DNA from: Nitrospirillum sp034653355
GTDB taxonomy: Bacteria > Pseudomonadota > Alphaproteobacteria > Azospirillales > Azospirillaceae
DNA: 64,000 nucleotides
Assembly: GCF_034653355.1 (NCBI RefSeq)
Contig: NZ_JAYEER010000003.1
Coordinates: 372,001-436,000 of the forward strand
Direction: 5' to 3'
Shown here: piece by piece, positions 29,945 through 40,660 of the stretch
Layout of the letters: every line of letters starts with the position of its first letter
How positions within the stretch are numbered: position 1 is the stretch's first letter
Notes under the pieces: model-generated
Databases searched by the model: none
What the model was told of the DNA's origin: nothing
The model's input: the letters and a program-made list of their open reading frames with translations, nothing else
Made by a program: the position numbers and the translations under genes

Positions 29945-30430
29945 ACTCGCCCCCCTAATTAAAGCAGGCGCCCATGCCGCCACCCAATGACCAGGGCGTT
30001 TATTGGCACGGGTGCCAGACGTTCGGGATAAAGGCCCCGTCGCCTTGCCCCACCCCGCGATATTTTCACCGCCCCGGCCTTATCCCATAGCCCCCCAATA
30101 CTTGAGAAGACTGGCCCACCCCACACCGGCCCAGATACGAACACCGAAAGCCGAATGGGGCGGGGGACGGATATTGCGCCGGTCAGTCACGCCCTTGGTC
30201 AGGGGTAAATGCCGCGAAGCAGTTTGAATTTATAGCCAGAGTATCCCATTGTTTTAGTATGGGCAATGCTTTTGGCGTATCGCGAATAGGGCATCCTAAA
30301 TATTCCCGGCGAGGCGGGGCCGCGCCGTTGATCTGGCGGAAGGGAAAGGCCCAGTCCCCAATTCGATGCCACCGCCCATATCTACAATTTTAGGGGCTTT
30401 TTATTTGGCATCCAGCCGCCACCCGCGCGC
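29945..30430. other. intergenic stretch
   Basis: Nearly 490 bases with no supported gene and locally lower GC (30220-30310). No tRNA, obvious terminator or repeat was found. Confidence 0.4.
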
Positions 30431-31974
30431 TCAAGCGCCCGACAACAGATCCGCCATCAGCGCCGGCACCTGCTCGGGCAAGTCCTCGGCCACCAGGCCG
30501 GGGCCGAAGCGCACGGCGGCCTGGGCGTGCAGCCAGGCGGCGGCCAGGGCGGCGTGCCAGGCGTCCATGCCGCCGGCCAGCAGCCCCAGGCACAGGCCCG
30601 CCAGCACGTCGCCGGAGCCGGCGGTCGCCAAGGTGGGCGGTCGCCCGCCTCGATCACGGCGCGGCCATCGGGATGGGCGATGACGGTGTCCGGCCCCTTC
30701 AACAGCACGACCGCGCCCAGGTGGCGGGCGGCGGCGCGGGCGCGGGTCAGCTTGTCCCCCGCCAGCACGGGATGGCCGGGCCCGAACAGGCGCGCGAACT
30801 CCCCCTCATGCGGGGTCAGCACGGCGCGACCGCCCAGATGGGCCTTCAGCGCGTCCGCCTGGCCGGCGAAGGCGGTGAAGAGGTCGGCGTCCAGGACCAG
30901 GCCGAAGTCGGCGCCCCGCTGGCCGGCGGCGGCGGCCAGGGCGCGCAGCAGGGCTTGGCCATCCTCATCCGTGCCGGCGCCGGGGCCCAGCACGGCGGCG
31001 CCGATGCGCGGGTCGGCCAGGATCGTCCGCCCGACCTCCAGGTCGGCCATGGGGCGCACGATCTGGCTGGGGCTGGCGAGGCGATAGACCAGTTCGGCCG
31101 CGGGCGGGCTGGCCACCGTCACCAGGCCGGCGCCGGCCCGCTGAGCCGCCCGGGCCGCCAGCCGGGCCGCTCCCGTCATGACCGCCCCAGCCAGCACCAG
31201 GGCGTGGCCCCGGCGGTACTTGTGATCATCGACACGCGGGCGCGGCAGGCTGCGGACGAACAGGGCCGGCCCATTCTCCCACACGTCGGGCGCCACCTCC
31301 GGCGTCGTCAACACGGCGTCGGGAATGCCGATATCGACCACGATGGTGGCGCCGCAGGCCACCCGGCCGGGCAGCAGCAAATGCCCGGGCTTCCTACGGA
31401 AAAAGGTGACGGTCGCGTCGGCCTGGACCATCGCGTCCCCCACTGGCCCGCCGGTATCGGCATCCAGGCCGCTGGGCACGTCCACCGCCAGCACCAGGGC
31501 CCCACCCCGGCGCGCCGTGGCGATGGCCGCCACCAGATCGGCCGCCGGGCCGGACAGGGGCCGCGACAGGCCGGCGCCGAACAGCGCGTCGATCACCACC
31601 GTGGCGTCCGCCAGCACGGCCGGCGTGGCCGCCAGCACGGCGTCGCGGCCCCACACCTCCACCCACCCGGCCGCCGCCAGGGCGGCATCGCCCGTCAGGC
31701 GGTCCAGATCACCCAGCAAGGCCAGGCGCACGGGCCAGCCGGCGGCGGCCAGGTGCCGCGCGGCCACGAAGCCGTCGCCGCCGTTGTTGCCCGGCCCGCA
31801 CAGCACGGTCACCGGCCCCACGCCGTGGCGCGCCATGACCACGCCGGCCACGGCGCGGCCCGCATGCTCCATCAGGGTGATGCCCGGCACGCCGCCGGCG
31901 ATGGCGGCGGCATCGGCGGCGCGCATGCGGGCGACCGTCAGCAGGGCGAGCGCGGAAGCATGGGGCAAGGTCAT
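30431..31974 (-). CDS. nnr: bifunctional NAD(P)H-hydrate epimerase / ADP-dependent NAD(P)H-hydrate dehydratase, frameshifted
   Basis: Metabolite-repair enzyme that epimerises and dehydrates damaged NAD(P)HX. The N-terminal YjeF epimerase domain shows CGPGNNGGDGFVAARHL and the carbohydrate-kinase-like dehydratase domain shows HKYRRGHALVLAGA. The C-terminal nucleotide site LATAGSGDVLAGLCLGLLAG is in a different frame from the rest. One added C at 30635-30637 gives EAGDRPTLATAGSGDVLAG and a 514-residue protein, the expected form. As given, the main frame continues to 30457 with nonsense. Start MTLPHASALALL chosen by family fit. Confidence 0.87.
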
Positions 31975-32099
31975 GAGACGAACACCCAAAGGCAGGGCGA
32001 CCAGGGGTTGATCTGGACGGCGGCGGAACAACGCCGTGCTGGCGGCGCGGGGATCACCCAGGTACAATGGCGCCGTCCGTAACCACCCGTCGAGGGCTT

Positions 32100-32753
32100 A
32101 TGTCCGCCATTTGGGGACCGGGTACGTTGATCCTGGCCAGTTGGGCCACCATAGCCGCTTGGGGCGGCCACCTTCTCACCAGACGACGAAAACGCCTAAG
32201 GGCCGTGTTCGCCCACGACCTCTCCCTGGCGACGGAGCGCTTCCGCCAGCGCCAGGATCTGGACGCCAGCGCCGCCGCCTTCTGGGAGCGGGAGTTCCGG
32301 CGCTATTTCGGCCTGATGGCCGCCCCACCCGGCTGGGCGGCGAATTAGGCCTTGGGCGCGCCCGACACCTTGGTGGACGACTATTGGCATGAGCTGGTGC
32401 TGTGCACCGCCCTGTACGCCGCCTACTGTCAGGCGGCCGCCGGCCGCTTCATCCATCACCATGTCGGCGCCGGCTCCGCGGAAGCCTACGCCCGGACCTG
32501 GGTCGCCTATAAGGAGTGCTACGGCCCACCCGATCAGCAGGCTTGGCCAAGCCCCAGCCCCATGGCCGTGGCGTGGGTGCAAAAGACGCGGAGCGATGGC
32601 CGGGGTGGAGCGGACTCCTCCGGCGGGGACGGCGGGACCAGCCCGAGCTACCATCAAAGCGACGGCGGGCACGGGCATGGCCATTGCGGCGGCGGGCACG
32701 GGGGATGTGGCGGCCATGGCGGATGCGGAGGCGCCAGCTGCGGCAGCCACTGA
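32100..32753 (+). pseudogene. membrane-anchored protein with WHE...FIHH motif and Gly/His/Cys-rich tail, split by an in-frame TAG
   Basis: The first part (start ATG 32100, GAGG just upstream) has one transmembrane helix and RRRKRLRAVFAHDL, ending at TAG 32346-32348. The same frame continues directly with DTLVDDYWHELVLCTALYAA and GRFIHHH, a signature found in bacterial glycine-rich-domain-type hypothetical proteins. It ends in a roughly 25-residue GHGHGHCGGGHGGCGG tail that could bind metal. Without the stop it is one protein of about 217 residues. The stop may be a real nonsense mutation, a sequencing error or a readthrough site. A second gene starting at TTG 32352 is the alternative. Confidence 0.65.
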
Positions 32754-32765
32754 CCCGTTGGCTCT

Positions 32766-33130
32766 TTACGTCGGGGCGCCAGCGTCGAACTGCCGCACCA
32801 GGGTCTTGGGCGCCGCCACGCGCCAGCGCCGGTGCAGCAATCCCACCACCTTGTCCAGGGAGGCCACATCGCGGATTCCGGACAGCCGCACCAACACGGT
32901 GGGCCAGCCGACATAATGGTCGGTCAGGTGATAGACGGCGGGTTCCGTGGCCATCAGCAAGGCGCGCTCGTCACTGTCGACGCCGGTGACGACCAGGGTA
33001 CGCCATCCTCACGCAGGCGGGTCGGGAACTTGCCCCGCACCTTCAGCGCCGGCGTGCCGTAGGAGGTGCCGTTCTCGCCCCCCGGCCAGGCCAGGGCCCG
33101 GGCGCGGACGTCGTCGAAGGTGAAGGTCAT
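32766..33130 (-). CDS. MmcQ/YjbR-family protein, frameshifted
   Basis: Small CyaY-fold domain protein. The N-terminal part MTFTFDDVRARALAWPGG then NGTSYGTPALKVRGKF and the C-terminal part ALLMATEPAVYHLTDHYVGW then TVLVRLSGI lie in different frames. The switch is at 32999/33000, and one missing base accounts for it (121 residues if restored). This is the first of two YjbR genes in the window; the other (40212-40568) is intact. The family's function is unclear and DNA binding has been proposed. It is convergent with the Gly-rich gene. Confidence 0.75.
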
Positions 33131-33192
33131 GGTGACGCGCCCGCATTGCCTGTCGGGCGGGCAGTGTAGCGCGATGGTCGCGCCCACAAAGC

Positions 33193-33218
33193 AAAAAGGC
33201 GCCCGTCAGGGCGCCTTT
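33193..33218 (-). terminator. tRNA-His terminator
   Basis: AAAGGCGCCC/GGGCGCCTTT with a GTCA loop. On the minus strand it is followed by a run of T, 26 bases downstream of the tRNA-His 3' end. Confidence 0.8.
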
Positions 33219-33243
33219 GCTGTCCTTATATATACTATAAGGA

Positions 33244-33320
33244 TGGGGCGATGGATGGGACTCGAACCCACGACCGCTCGGACCACAACCGAGAGCTCTA
33301 CCAGCTGAGCTACCACCGCC
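33244..33320 (-). tRNA. tRNA-His (GTG)
   Basis: Minus-strand cloverleaf with acceptor GCGGTGG/CCATCGC, the extra 5' G (33320) opposite discriminator C that marks tRNA-His, anticodon stem CTCGG/CCGAG with loop TTGTGGT (anticodon GTG), T-loop TTCGAGT and encoded CCA. Confidence 0.96.
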
Positions 33321-33572
33321 GCCGTGAGGCGGGTTTCTGCACCACCTGCCCCGCCCCGTCAAGCATTCTGATAAAATAATCTTCACATGCCCGGGTCGCG
33401 TTGCGCGATAGGCTGCAATCGAGGCAGCGGTGTCCCCGCAAACCCGGCGTTCCGATGCCCCAAAGGACAAATTTCAGGCCAATGGCTAATTTTTGTGCTG
33501 TCGTTTGCACAAGAAGCGCGCATATGCTGGAACCGCCGGGGCTGGAGGGCCGGGCCCGCCCCGTCCGGCGGG

Positions 33573-33590
33573 TTGGCATGGGGCGTGCTA
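33573..33590 (+). promoter_or_regulatory. sigma-54-type promoter for glnB-glnA
   Basis: TTGGCATGGGGCGTGCTA matches the -24/-12 layout: GG (33575-33576) and GC (33587-33588) are separated by exactly ten bases. It lies about 210 bases upstream of the glnB ATG. NtrC-activated sigma-54 control of glnBA is established in Azospirillum relatives; an NtrC site was not identified here. Confidence 0.6.
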
Positions 33591-33803
33591 TCCTGTTGCC
33601 CCGGTTCGGCCGGGCCACATGGGGGCGGCGCCGCCTGTTGCAGAACACGCCCCACCCGTGTTGTCTATGGGCCGGACACCGAATTGAAAATCGTGGGGGG
33701 TTTCCGGCATCAGTTTCCAGGCATGCGGCCCAGGCGGGCCCCGCAGTCCCGGCACCGGCGCCGACCATCCCCCGCCCTTGAAGCGAAGGCTTGGCCGTAA
33801 GCG

Positions 33804-34142
33804 ATGAAAAAGATCGAAGCCATCATCAAACCGTTCAAGCTGGACGAGGTGAAGGAAGCGCTGCACGAGGTCGGCATCAAGGGCATCACCGTGACCGAGG
33901 CCAAGGGCTTCGGCCGGCAGAAGGGCCATACCGAGCTGTACCGGGGCGCCGAGTACGTGGTGGACTTCCTGCCCAAGGTGAAAATCGAGATCGTGATGGA
34001 CGATCAGCTGGTCGATCGCGCCATTGAGGCCATCCAGCAGGCGGCCCACACCGGCCGCATCGGCGACGGCAAGATCTTCGTGACCCCGGTGGAGGATGTC
34101 ATCCGCATCCGCACCGGCGAACGGGGGCCGGACGCCGTCTGA
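33804..34142 (+). CDS. glnB: nitrogen regulatory protein P-II
   Basis: A 112-residue signalling protein that senses 2-oxoglutarate, ATP/ADP and, through uridylylation, glutamine. The uridylylated Tyr51 lies in the T-loop (KGHTELYRGAEYVVDF), and the C-terminal signature TGRIGDGKIFV is present. Being immediately upstream of glnA with a sigma-54-type promoter indicates the nitrogen-status GlnB rather than an AmtB-linked GlnK. Confidence 0.97.
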   Translation: MKKIEAIIKPFKLDEVKEALHEVGIKGITVTEAKGFGRQKGHTELYRGAEYVVDFLPKVKIEIVMDDQLVDRAIEAIQQAAHTGRIGDGKIFVTPVEDVIRIRTGERGPDAV

Positions 34143-34227
34143 CGCCGGACGCCGGATGCCGCCCTCACCCCAGGGCGGCGGTTCGGCGCCGCGGGCCGGG
34201 ACGGCCGGGTACTCCGTCGCCCGGGAT

Positions 34228-34250
34228 ATCAATGGTCGCCAGCCATTGAT
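34228..34250 (+). repeat. perfect inverted repeat in the glnB-glnA spacer
   Basis: ATCAATGG and CCATTGAT (8 bp each) flank a 7-base loop, midway in the 253-base spacer. There is no T-tract. It could be a regulator site, an attenuator or an mRNA-processing hairpin separating glnB and glnA expression. Confidence 0.55.
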
Positions 34251-34395
34251 CATAGGTTTGGGGCTGGCGGCCCGGGACGGGAGTAACCCAGGGCGCCGGA
34301 ACATTATGGGATGGGGGGCGCAGCGATGTTCCCGCCCATGCACGCAAAGTCAGTAGTCACCCAACATCTCCCAGAACTTTAGGGAACCCATCAAG

Positions 34396-35805
<1,410 letters not shown>

Positions 35806-35841
35806 TTGGTCGGTTTCCCCTCGGGGAACCTGCTATACGGG

Positions 35842-35875
35842 AAAGGGCCGCCCCACCGGGCGGCCCTTTGCTTTT
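35842..35875 (+). terminator. glnA terminator
   Basis: A 12-bp perfect stem (AAAGGGCCGCCC / GGGCGGCCCTTT) with a 4-base loop, followed by TTTGCTTTT, 37 bases after the glnA stop. Confidence 0.9.
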
Positions 35876-36110
35876 GCGTGGACGTCGCACGGATGTCCGC
35901 TCGCGACCAGCCGCCGCCCCCTCTTTCGCACCCTTGCCCGCAGCCGCCCTGTACCGGAGGATAGAGCCTGGCCCCTGTCCACCACCGCCGACAAACGTTA
36001 AGCTCAGGGGATGGCGTGTCTTTTCCCGGCTCGGGGCCCATCTGAACGACGGACTTCTCCGGGGCCAGCGGGCCGGGAGCGATGGCGGGTTGCAAGCGGA
36101 AGCATGGCTC

Positions 36111-37988
36111 ATGGCACAGTCCTCCAGCCCCCGGTCGCTTGAAATGGGAACGGCGGGCATGACCGGCACCGCCCCGCTCCTACCCCCCGCCGACTTGACC
36201 AACCGGATCGCGCGCACCGCCGGCGGCCTGACCGTGCGGTTGCGCCTGCTGCTGGCCTTCGGCCTGCTGACCCTGGGCGTGGCGCTGGTGGGCGGAATTG
36301 CCATGGAGCGCCTGGGCGCGCTGAACGACAAGGCCGCCGCCATCCGCGACAACTGGCTGCCCAGCACGGCCGTGAACGGCCAGATGATCTCGGCCATCAA
36401 AAGCCACCGCCTGGCGGAGGCGCGGCTGCTGTTCGCCCCCGACGCCGACCTGGACCGAAACCTGGAGGCGCTGGACCAACGCAACCAGGATGTGGAGATC
36501 GCGCGCCGCGATTATCAGCAATACATCGTGATGAGCACCGAGGACGAGCAATACCTGCACGCCTTCGACCAGGCCTGGGCCGCCGCGCAGCAATATCAGA
36601 TGCGGCTGCGGGATCTGCTGCGGGAGAAGAACCGGGATGGGGCCATCGCCCTCTATAACGGACCGCTGCGCGACGCCGACGCCCAGGCGACCGACGCCAT
36701 CCTGCGCGACCTTGCCTTCAACGTGAACCAGGGCCGGGCCACGGCCCGCGAGGGCAATGGCATCTACCAGGCCACGCGGGTGCTGCTGTGGTCAGCCATC
36801 GGGCTGGCCGTGGCGGCAGGCGCCGCGCTGGCGCTGCTGGCCATCCGCACCATCGCCGCCCCGATCCGGGCCATGACCCAGGCCACCGGCGCCTTCGCCC
36901 AGGGCCGCTACGACCACCCCCTGCCCTGCACCGACCGGCGGGATGAGATCGCCGGCCTGGCGGCGGCCCTGGCCGTGCTGCGTGACAAAAGCGCGGAGCG
37001 CGACCGGCTGATCGCCGCCCGAACCGATGAGGCGCAATCCCTGTCCGCGGCCAAGACGGAAGCAGAGACCAACCTCGCCACGCTGCGCCAGCTGCAGGAC
37101 CAGCTGGTGGAGTCGGAGAAGCTGGCCGCCCTGGGGGCCCTGGTCGCGGGCGTGGCGCATGAGGTGAATTCCCCCCTGGGGGTGGCCGTCAGCGCCAGCA
37201 GCACCCTGGCGCTGGAGACTAAGCGCTTCCTGGCCGCCATCGAGGCGGGGCAGCTGCGGCAGAGCACGGTGGACCGGTTCGCCCGGGTGGCGCGCGATAG
37301 CACCGACCTGCTGGAGCGCAACCTGGACCGTGCCACCACCCTGGTGCAGCATTTCAAGCAGGTGGCGGTCGACCGCGCCAGTTCCCAGCGCCGCCAGTTC
37401 AACCTCGGCGAAATGGTGTCCGACACCTTGACCACACTGGGGCCCATGCTACGCCGCGCTTCCTTCAGGGTGGAGACTGCCATCCCTGACGGCATAGATC
37501 TGGACAGCTATCCCGGCCCCCTGGGCCAAGTGCTGACCAACCTGATCCAGAACGCCGAGTTGCACGCCTTCGACGCCGCCTTGCCGGCGCGGGAACGCCA
37601 CGCCACCGGCCAGCTGCTACGCATCGAGGCCAGCCGCAACGCCCGCGACGTAACCCTGCGCGTGCAGGACAATGGTGCCGGGATGGGCGAAGATGTGCGG
37701 CGACGCTTGTTTGAGCCGTTTTTCACCACCAAGATGGGCCAGGGGGGATCAGGCCTGGGCATGCATATCGTCTACAACATCGTCACCGGCATCCTGGGCG
37801 GGGCCATCACCGTGCTCTCCACGCCTGGCGAGGGGACGACCGTGACGCTGACCGTGCCCCTGATAGCGCCGCACGCCGCTGAGGACCTGAATACCACGCC
37901 CGCCACCCGGACCGGCGCGTTGGGACGGCCCTTCCCCGACGCCCAATCCTCCACCACAGGAGGGCCGGTTGATGGCGAACCCGGCTGA
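36111..37988 (+). CDS. membrane sensor histidine kinase with four-helix-type periplasmic domain and HAMP
   Basis: 625 residues from MAQSSSPRSLEMG. TM1 (about 44-65) and TM2 (about 224-247) flank a periplasmic helical domain like 4HB_MCP/CHASE3 types. A HAMP region, a coiled coil (AAKTEAETNLATLRQLQDQL) and the kinase core follow. The H-box is LGALVAGVAHEVNSPLG (His350). The ATPase boxes are LTNLIQNAELHAF, DNGAGMGED and FFTTKMGQGGSGLGMHIV. The NSPLG-type H-box resembles kinases paired with DUF3369 regulators, and such a regulator overlaps its 3' end by 17 bases. In-frame upstream starts reach 35868 but overlap the glnA terminator. Confidence 0.87.
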   Translation: MAQSSSPRSLEMGTAGMTGTAPLLPPADLTNRIARTAGGLTVRLRLLLAFGLLTLGVALVGGIAMERLGALNDKAAAIRDNWLPSTAVNGQMISAIKSHRLAEARLLFAPDADLDRNLEALDQRNQDVEIARRDYQQYIVMSTEDEQYLHAFDQAWAAAQQYQMRLRDLLREKNRDGAIALYNGPLRDADAQATDAILRDLAFNVNQGRATAREGNGIYQATRVLLWSAIGLAVAAGAALALLAIRTIAAPIRAMTQATGAFAQGRYDHPLPCTDRRDEIAGLAAALAVLRDKSAERDRLIAARTDEAQSLSAAKTEAETNLATLRQLQDQLVESEKLAALGALVAGVAHEVNSPLGVAVSASSTLALETKRFLAAIEAGQLRQSTVDRFARVARDSTDLLERNLDRATTLVQHFKQVAVDRASSQRRQFNLGEMVSDTLTTLGPMLRRASFRVETAIPDGIDLDSYPGPLGQVLTNLIQNAELHAFDAALPARERHATGQLLRIEASRNARDVTLRVQDNGAGMGEDVRRRLFEPFFTTKMGQGGSGLGMHIVYNIVTGILGGAITVLSTPGEGTTVTLTVPLIAPHAAEDLNTTPATRTGALGRPFPDAQSSTTGGPVDGEPG

Positions 37989-40215
37989 AGCCCTGATCCA
38001 TATCGAGGACGATCGCGGGACCGCCCGACAGAGCGGGCCCGGCTGGCGCATCCTGGTCGTCGACGATGACGAGCAGGTGCACCTGGCCACCCGCCTGGCG
38101 CTGGAGGGCATGGATTTCCGGGGGCGCCCGCTGACGTTGGACAGCTGCTACACCGCCTGGGAAGCGTTCGAATATCTGGCCGGCACGCCGGACATCGCCG
38201 TCGTACTGCTGGACGTGGTCATGGAGGATGAGCGCGCCGGCCTGGACCTGGTGCGCCGTATCCGGGAGGAGCTGCGCAACGACCAGGTGCGCATCGTGCT
38301 GCGCACCGGCCAGCCGGGCTATGCCCCGGAACTTGAGGTCATCCGCCAGTACGACATCAACGACTACAAGGCCAAGACCGAGCTGACGGTCACTCGCCTG
38401 GCCTCCAGCATCATCACCGCGCTGCGGTCATATGAGCAGATCGTGGCGCTGGACCGCCACCGCCGGGGCCTGGAGCAGGTGATCAAGGCGTCGGCCGACC
38501 TGTTCAGCGAGCGCAGCCTGAACGAGTTCAGCGCCGGCGTGCTGATCCAGCTGGCGGCCCAAATGGGCATAGAGCCGGAGGGGTTGCTATGCGCCCAGGG
38601 CACGGTGGACGGCCCCGTCATCGTCGCGGCCGCCGGCCGCTTCGCCGCCCATATCCGCAAGCCCTTGGCCAGCCTCGGCAATATGGAGATCGAGGCCGCC
38701 CTGCTGGAGGCGTTTTCGCGACGCGAGGGGTTCAAGAGCCGGGGCGGCGACATCCTGTACCTGCAGTCCGGCAGCGCCCATCCGGCGGCGATCTACATGT
38801 CCACCCCCACGCCGGTGGATGAGCAGAAGCGCGACCTGCTGCGCCTGTTCACCATCAACGTGGCCCTGGGCTTCGAGACCGCCACCCTGTTCGAGCATCT
38901 GCGGTCCGTCGCCTTCACCGACCCGCTGACCGCCCTGCCCAACCGCGCCGGCTTCATCGCCGCCCTTGACCGGGCGGCGGCAGGACAGAACCTGGTGGTG
39001 ATCCTGCTGGATATCGACCAATTCCATTTCATCAACGCCCGCCTGGGCTTCCAGGTGGCGGACGCCCTGCTGCGCGCCGTGGGCCACCGCCTGGTGGCCA
39101 ACTTCCCCGAAGCCGTGACGGTCAGCCGCTTCGGTGGCGACCGCTTCGCCCTGGCCCTGCCGGCGCCGGCGCAGGGGGATCTGTCGCTGGCCCTGCTGGA
39201 AAGCCGGCTGGAGGTGGCGTTCGAGACCGGCTTCGACATCGCCGGCCGCCACGCCAGCCTGTCGGCCACCAGCGGCTGCACGTTCACGGCCACCGTCGAC
39301 AGCGGCGATGACGGCCGCACGACCGGCGACCTGCTGGTGCAACAGGCTTCCCTGGCCCTGAAGGACGCCAAGCTGCGGTCCCGCGGCCGGCTGATCCCCT
39401 TCAATCCGGAACTGGAGCGGCGCAACCTTGCCGGCCTGGCGCTGCTCGCCGAATTCCGTGCCGCCCTGCGCAACCGCGAACTGGTGCTGCACTACCAACC
39501 CAAGCTGGACCTCATGACCGGCCGGCCGGTGGGGGTGGAGGCGCTGGTGCGCTGGCAATCGCCCCGCCACGGCCTGCTGATGCCGGCCCAGTTCCTGGAT
39601 TTGGCGGAGGCCAGCGGCCTGGTGCTGCCCATGGGCCTGCAGGTGCTGGAGATGGCCATCCGCCAGCGCCGCGCCTGGCGAGCCGAGGGGTTGGACATCC
39701 CGGTGGCGGTCAACGTCTGCGCCCTGCAGGTGCAGCAGGCGGATTTCCTACAGGGCATCGACGGCGTGCTGATGGCGCAGGAGGCCACGGCCGAGGGCAT
39801 CGAGATGGAGATCACCGAATCGGTCTTCGTCGGCGATGACGAACGCACCTTCGACCACATCCAGGGCCTGCGTGACCGGGGCTTCGGCGTGGCGTTGGAC
39901 GATTTCGGCACCGGCTATTCCTCCTTGAGCTACCTGAACCGCCTGCCGGCCACCACGGTGAAGGTGGATCGCCGTTTCGTCCAGGGCATGAACCAGGATG
40001 CCAAGTCCGACATGCTGGTGCGTGCCATCATCCAGGTGGCGGCCGTCATCGATGCCAAGGTGGTGGCCGAAGGCGTGGAGACGGAGGACCAGGCCGAGCG
40101 CCTGCGCGCCCTGGGCGTGCCCGTGGCCCAGGGCTTCCTCTACAGCCCCGGCCTGCCGGCCGAGGGGTTGGCCACCTGGTGGCTGAAACAGGACGCGCCG
40201 CCGGCGAAGGATTAA
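37972..40215 (+). CDS. response regulator with REC - DUF3369 - degenerate GGDEF - EAL
   Basis: 747 residues; the ATG at 37972 has AGGAGG about 8 bases upstream. The receiver (WRILVVDDDEQVH, phosphoacceptor Asp81 in LLDVVMEDE) is followed by a DUF3369 region (about 130-300). In the GGDEF domain the signature reads FGGDRFAL: Glu is replaced by Arg, so cyclase activity is unlikely. The EAL domain is intact (EALVRW near 523, EITESVF, DDFGTGYSSL, KVDRRFV, VVAEGVET). Predicted role: a c-di-GMP phosphodiesterase switched by the kinase encoded just upstream. Confidence 0.9.
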   Translation: MANPAEALIHIEDDRGTARQSGPGWRILVVDDDEQVHLATRLALEGMDFRGRPLTLDSCYTAWEAFEYLAGTPDIAVVLLDVVMEDERAGLDLVRRIREELRNDQVRIVLRTGQPGYAPELEVIRQYDINDYKAKTELTVTRLASSIITALRSYEQIVALDRHRRGLEQVIKASADLFSERSLNEFSAGVLIQLAAQMGIEPEGLLCAQGTVDGPVIVAAAGRFAAHIRKPLASLGNMEIEAALLEAFSRREGFKSRGGDILYLQSGSAHPAAIYMSTPTPVDEQKRDLLRLFTINVALGFETATLFEHLRSVAFTDPLTALPNRAGFIAALDRAAAGQNLVVILLDIDQFHFINARLGFQVADALLRAVGHRLVANFPEAVTVSRFGGDRFALALPAPAQGDLSLALLESRLEVAFETGFDIAGRHASLSATSGCTFTATVDSGDDGRTTGDLLVQQASLALKDAKLRSRGRLIPFNPELERRNLAGLALLAEFRAALRNRELVLHYQPKLDLMTGRPVGVEALVRWQSPRHGLLMPAQFLDLAEASGLVLPMGLQVLEMAIRQRRAWRAEGLDIPVAVNVCALQVQQADFLQGIDGVLMAQEATAEGIEMEITESVFVGDDERTFDHIQGLRDRGFGVALDDFGTGYSSLSYLNRLPATTVKVDRRFVQGMNQDAKSDMLVRAIIQVAAVIDAKVVAEGVETEDQAERLRALGVPVAQGFLYSPGLPAEGLATWWLKQDAPPAKD

Positions 40216-40568
40216 GGTTTCTTCTTCCTGGCCCGCGTCGGCCCCAGGGCCACCGCCAGCCGCCAGGCCGCCGTCAAGGCACCGGTCAGCGTGGCCTCAT
40301 CGCTCACATCTAGATGGACATGGGTGGCGCCACCGCGTCCCCAGCCGCCGGGAACCGGTTGGAAGATGGCCGGGGCCGCGGCCACCCGCATCTCCTGCTC
40401 CTCCACCGCCAGCTTGACCATGCCGCGCCCGAGGCCGGGATCCCCCATGTTTTGATCAAGCGTGGCGAAGATGCGGTTGCCCACGCGAAAGTCGGCGTGG
40501 CCCATGTGCGCGCCTTCCTCCACCCCGGCCAGTGACAGAGCGATGCGTCGAAAATCATCCGGCGTCAT
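40212..40568 (-). CDS. MmcQ/YjbR-family protein
   Basis: 118 residues, MTPDDFRRIALSLAGVEEG, with the family features GHADFRVGNRIFATL and a basic C-terminus (TRARKKKP). CyaY-like fold, function not established. Convergent with the EAL regulator, overlapping its stop by 4 bases. It is the intact counterpart of the frameshifted YjbR gene at 32766-33130. Confidence 0.85.
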   Translation of the reverse strand: MTPDDFRRIALSLAGVEEGAHMGHADFRVGNRIFATLDQNMGDPGLGRGMVKLAVEEQEMRVAAAPAIFQPVPGGWGRGGATHVHLDVSDEATLTGALTAAWRLAVALGPTRARKKKP

Positions 40569-40660
40569 GGCGGCAATTCCCCAAAGCGACGGGACAGGCG
40601 GTGAAGCCAGTGTATCATCAACGGCTTAAGGCGGTGATGGATGATGAAAGGGGGACACCC

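Noticed and set aside
35868..36110. Longer N-terminus of the histidine kinase starting inside the glnA terminator
   Set aside because: The first possible start overlaps the terminator and the extra 81 residues are low-complexity; the ATG at 36111 gives a normal membrane kinase.
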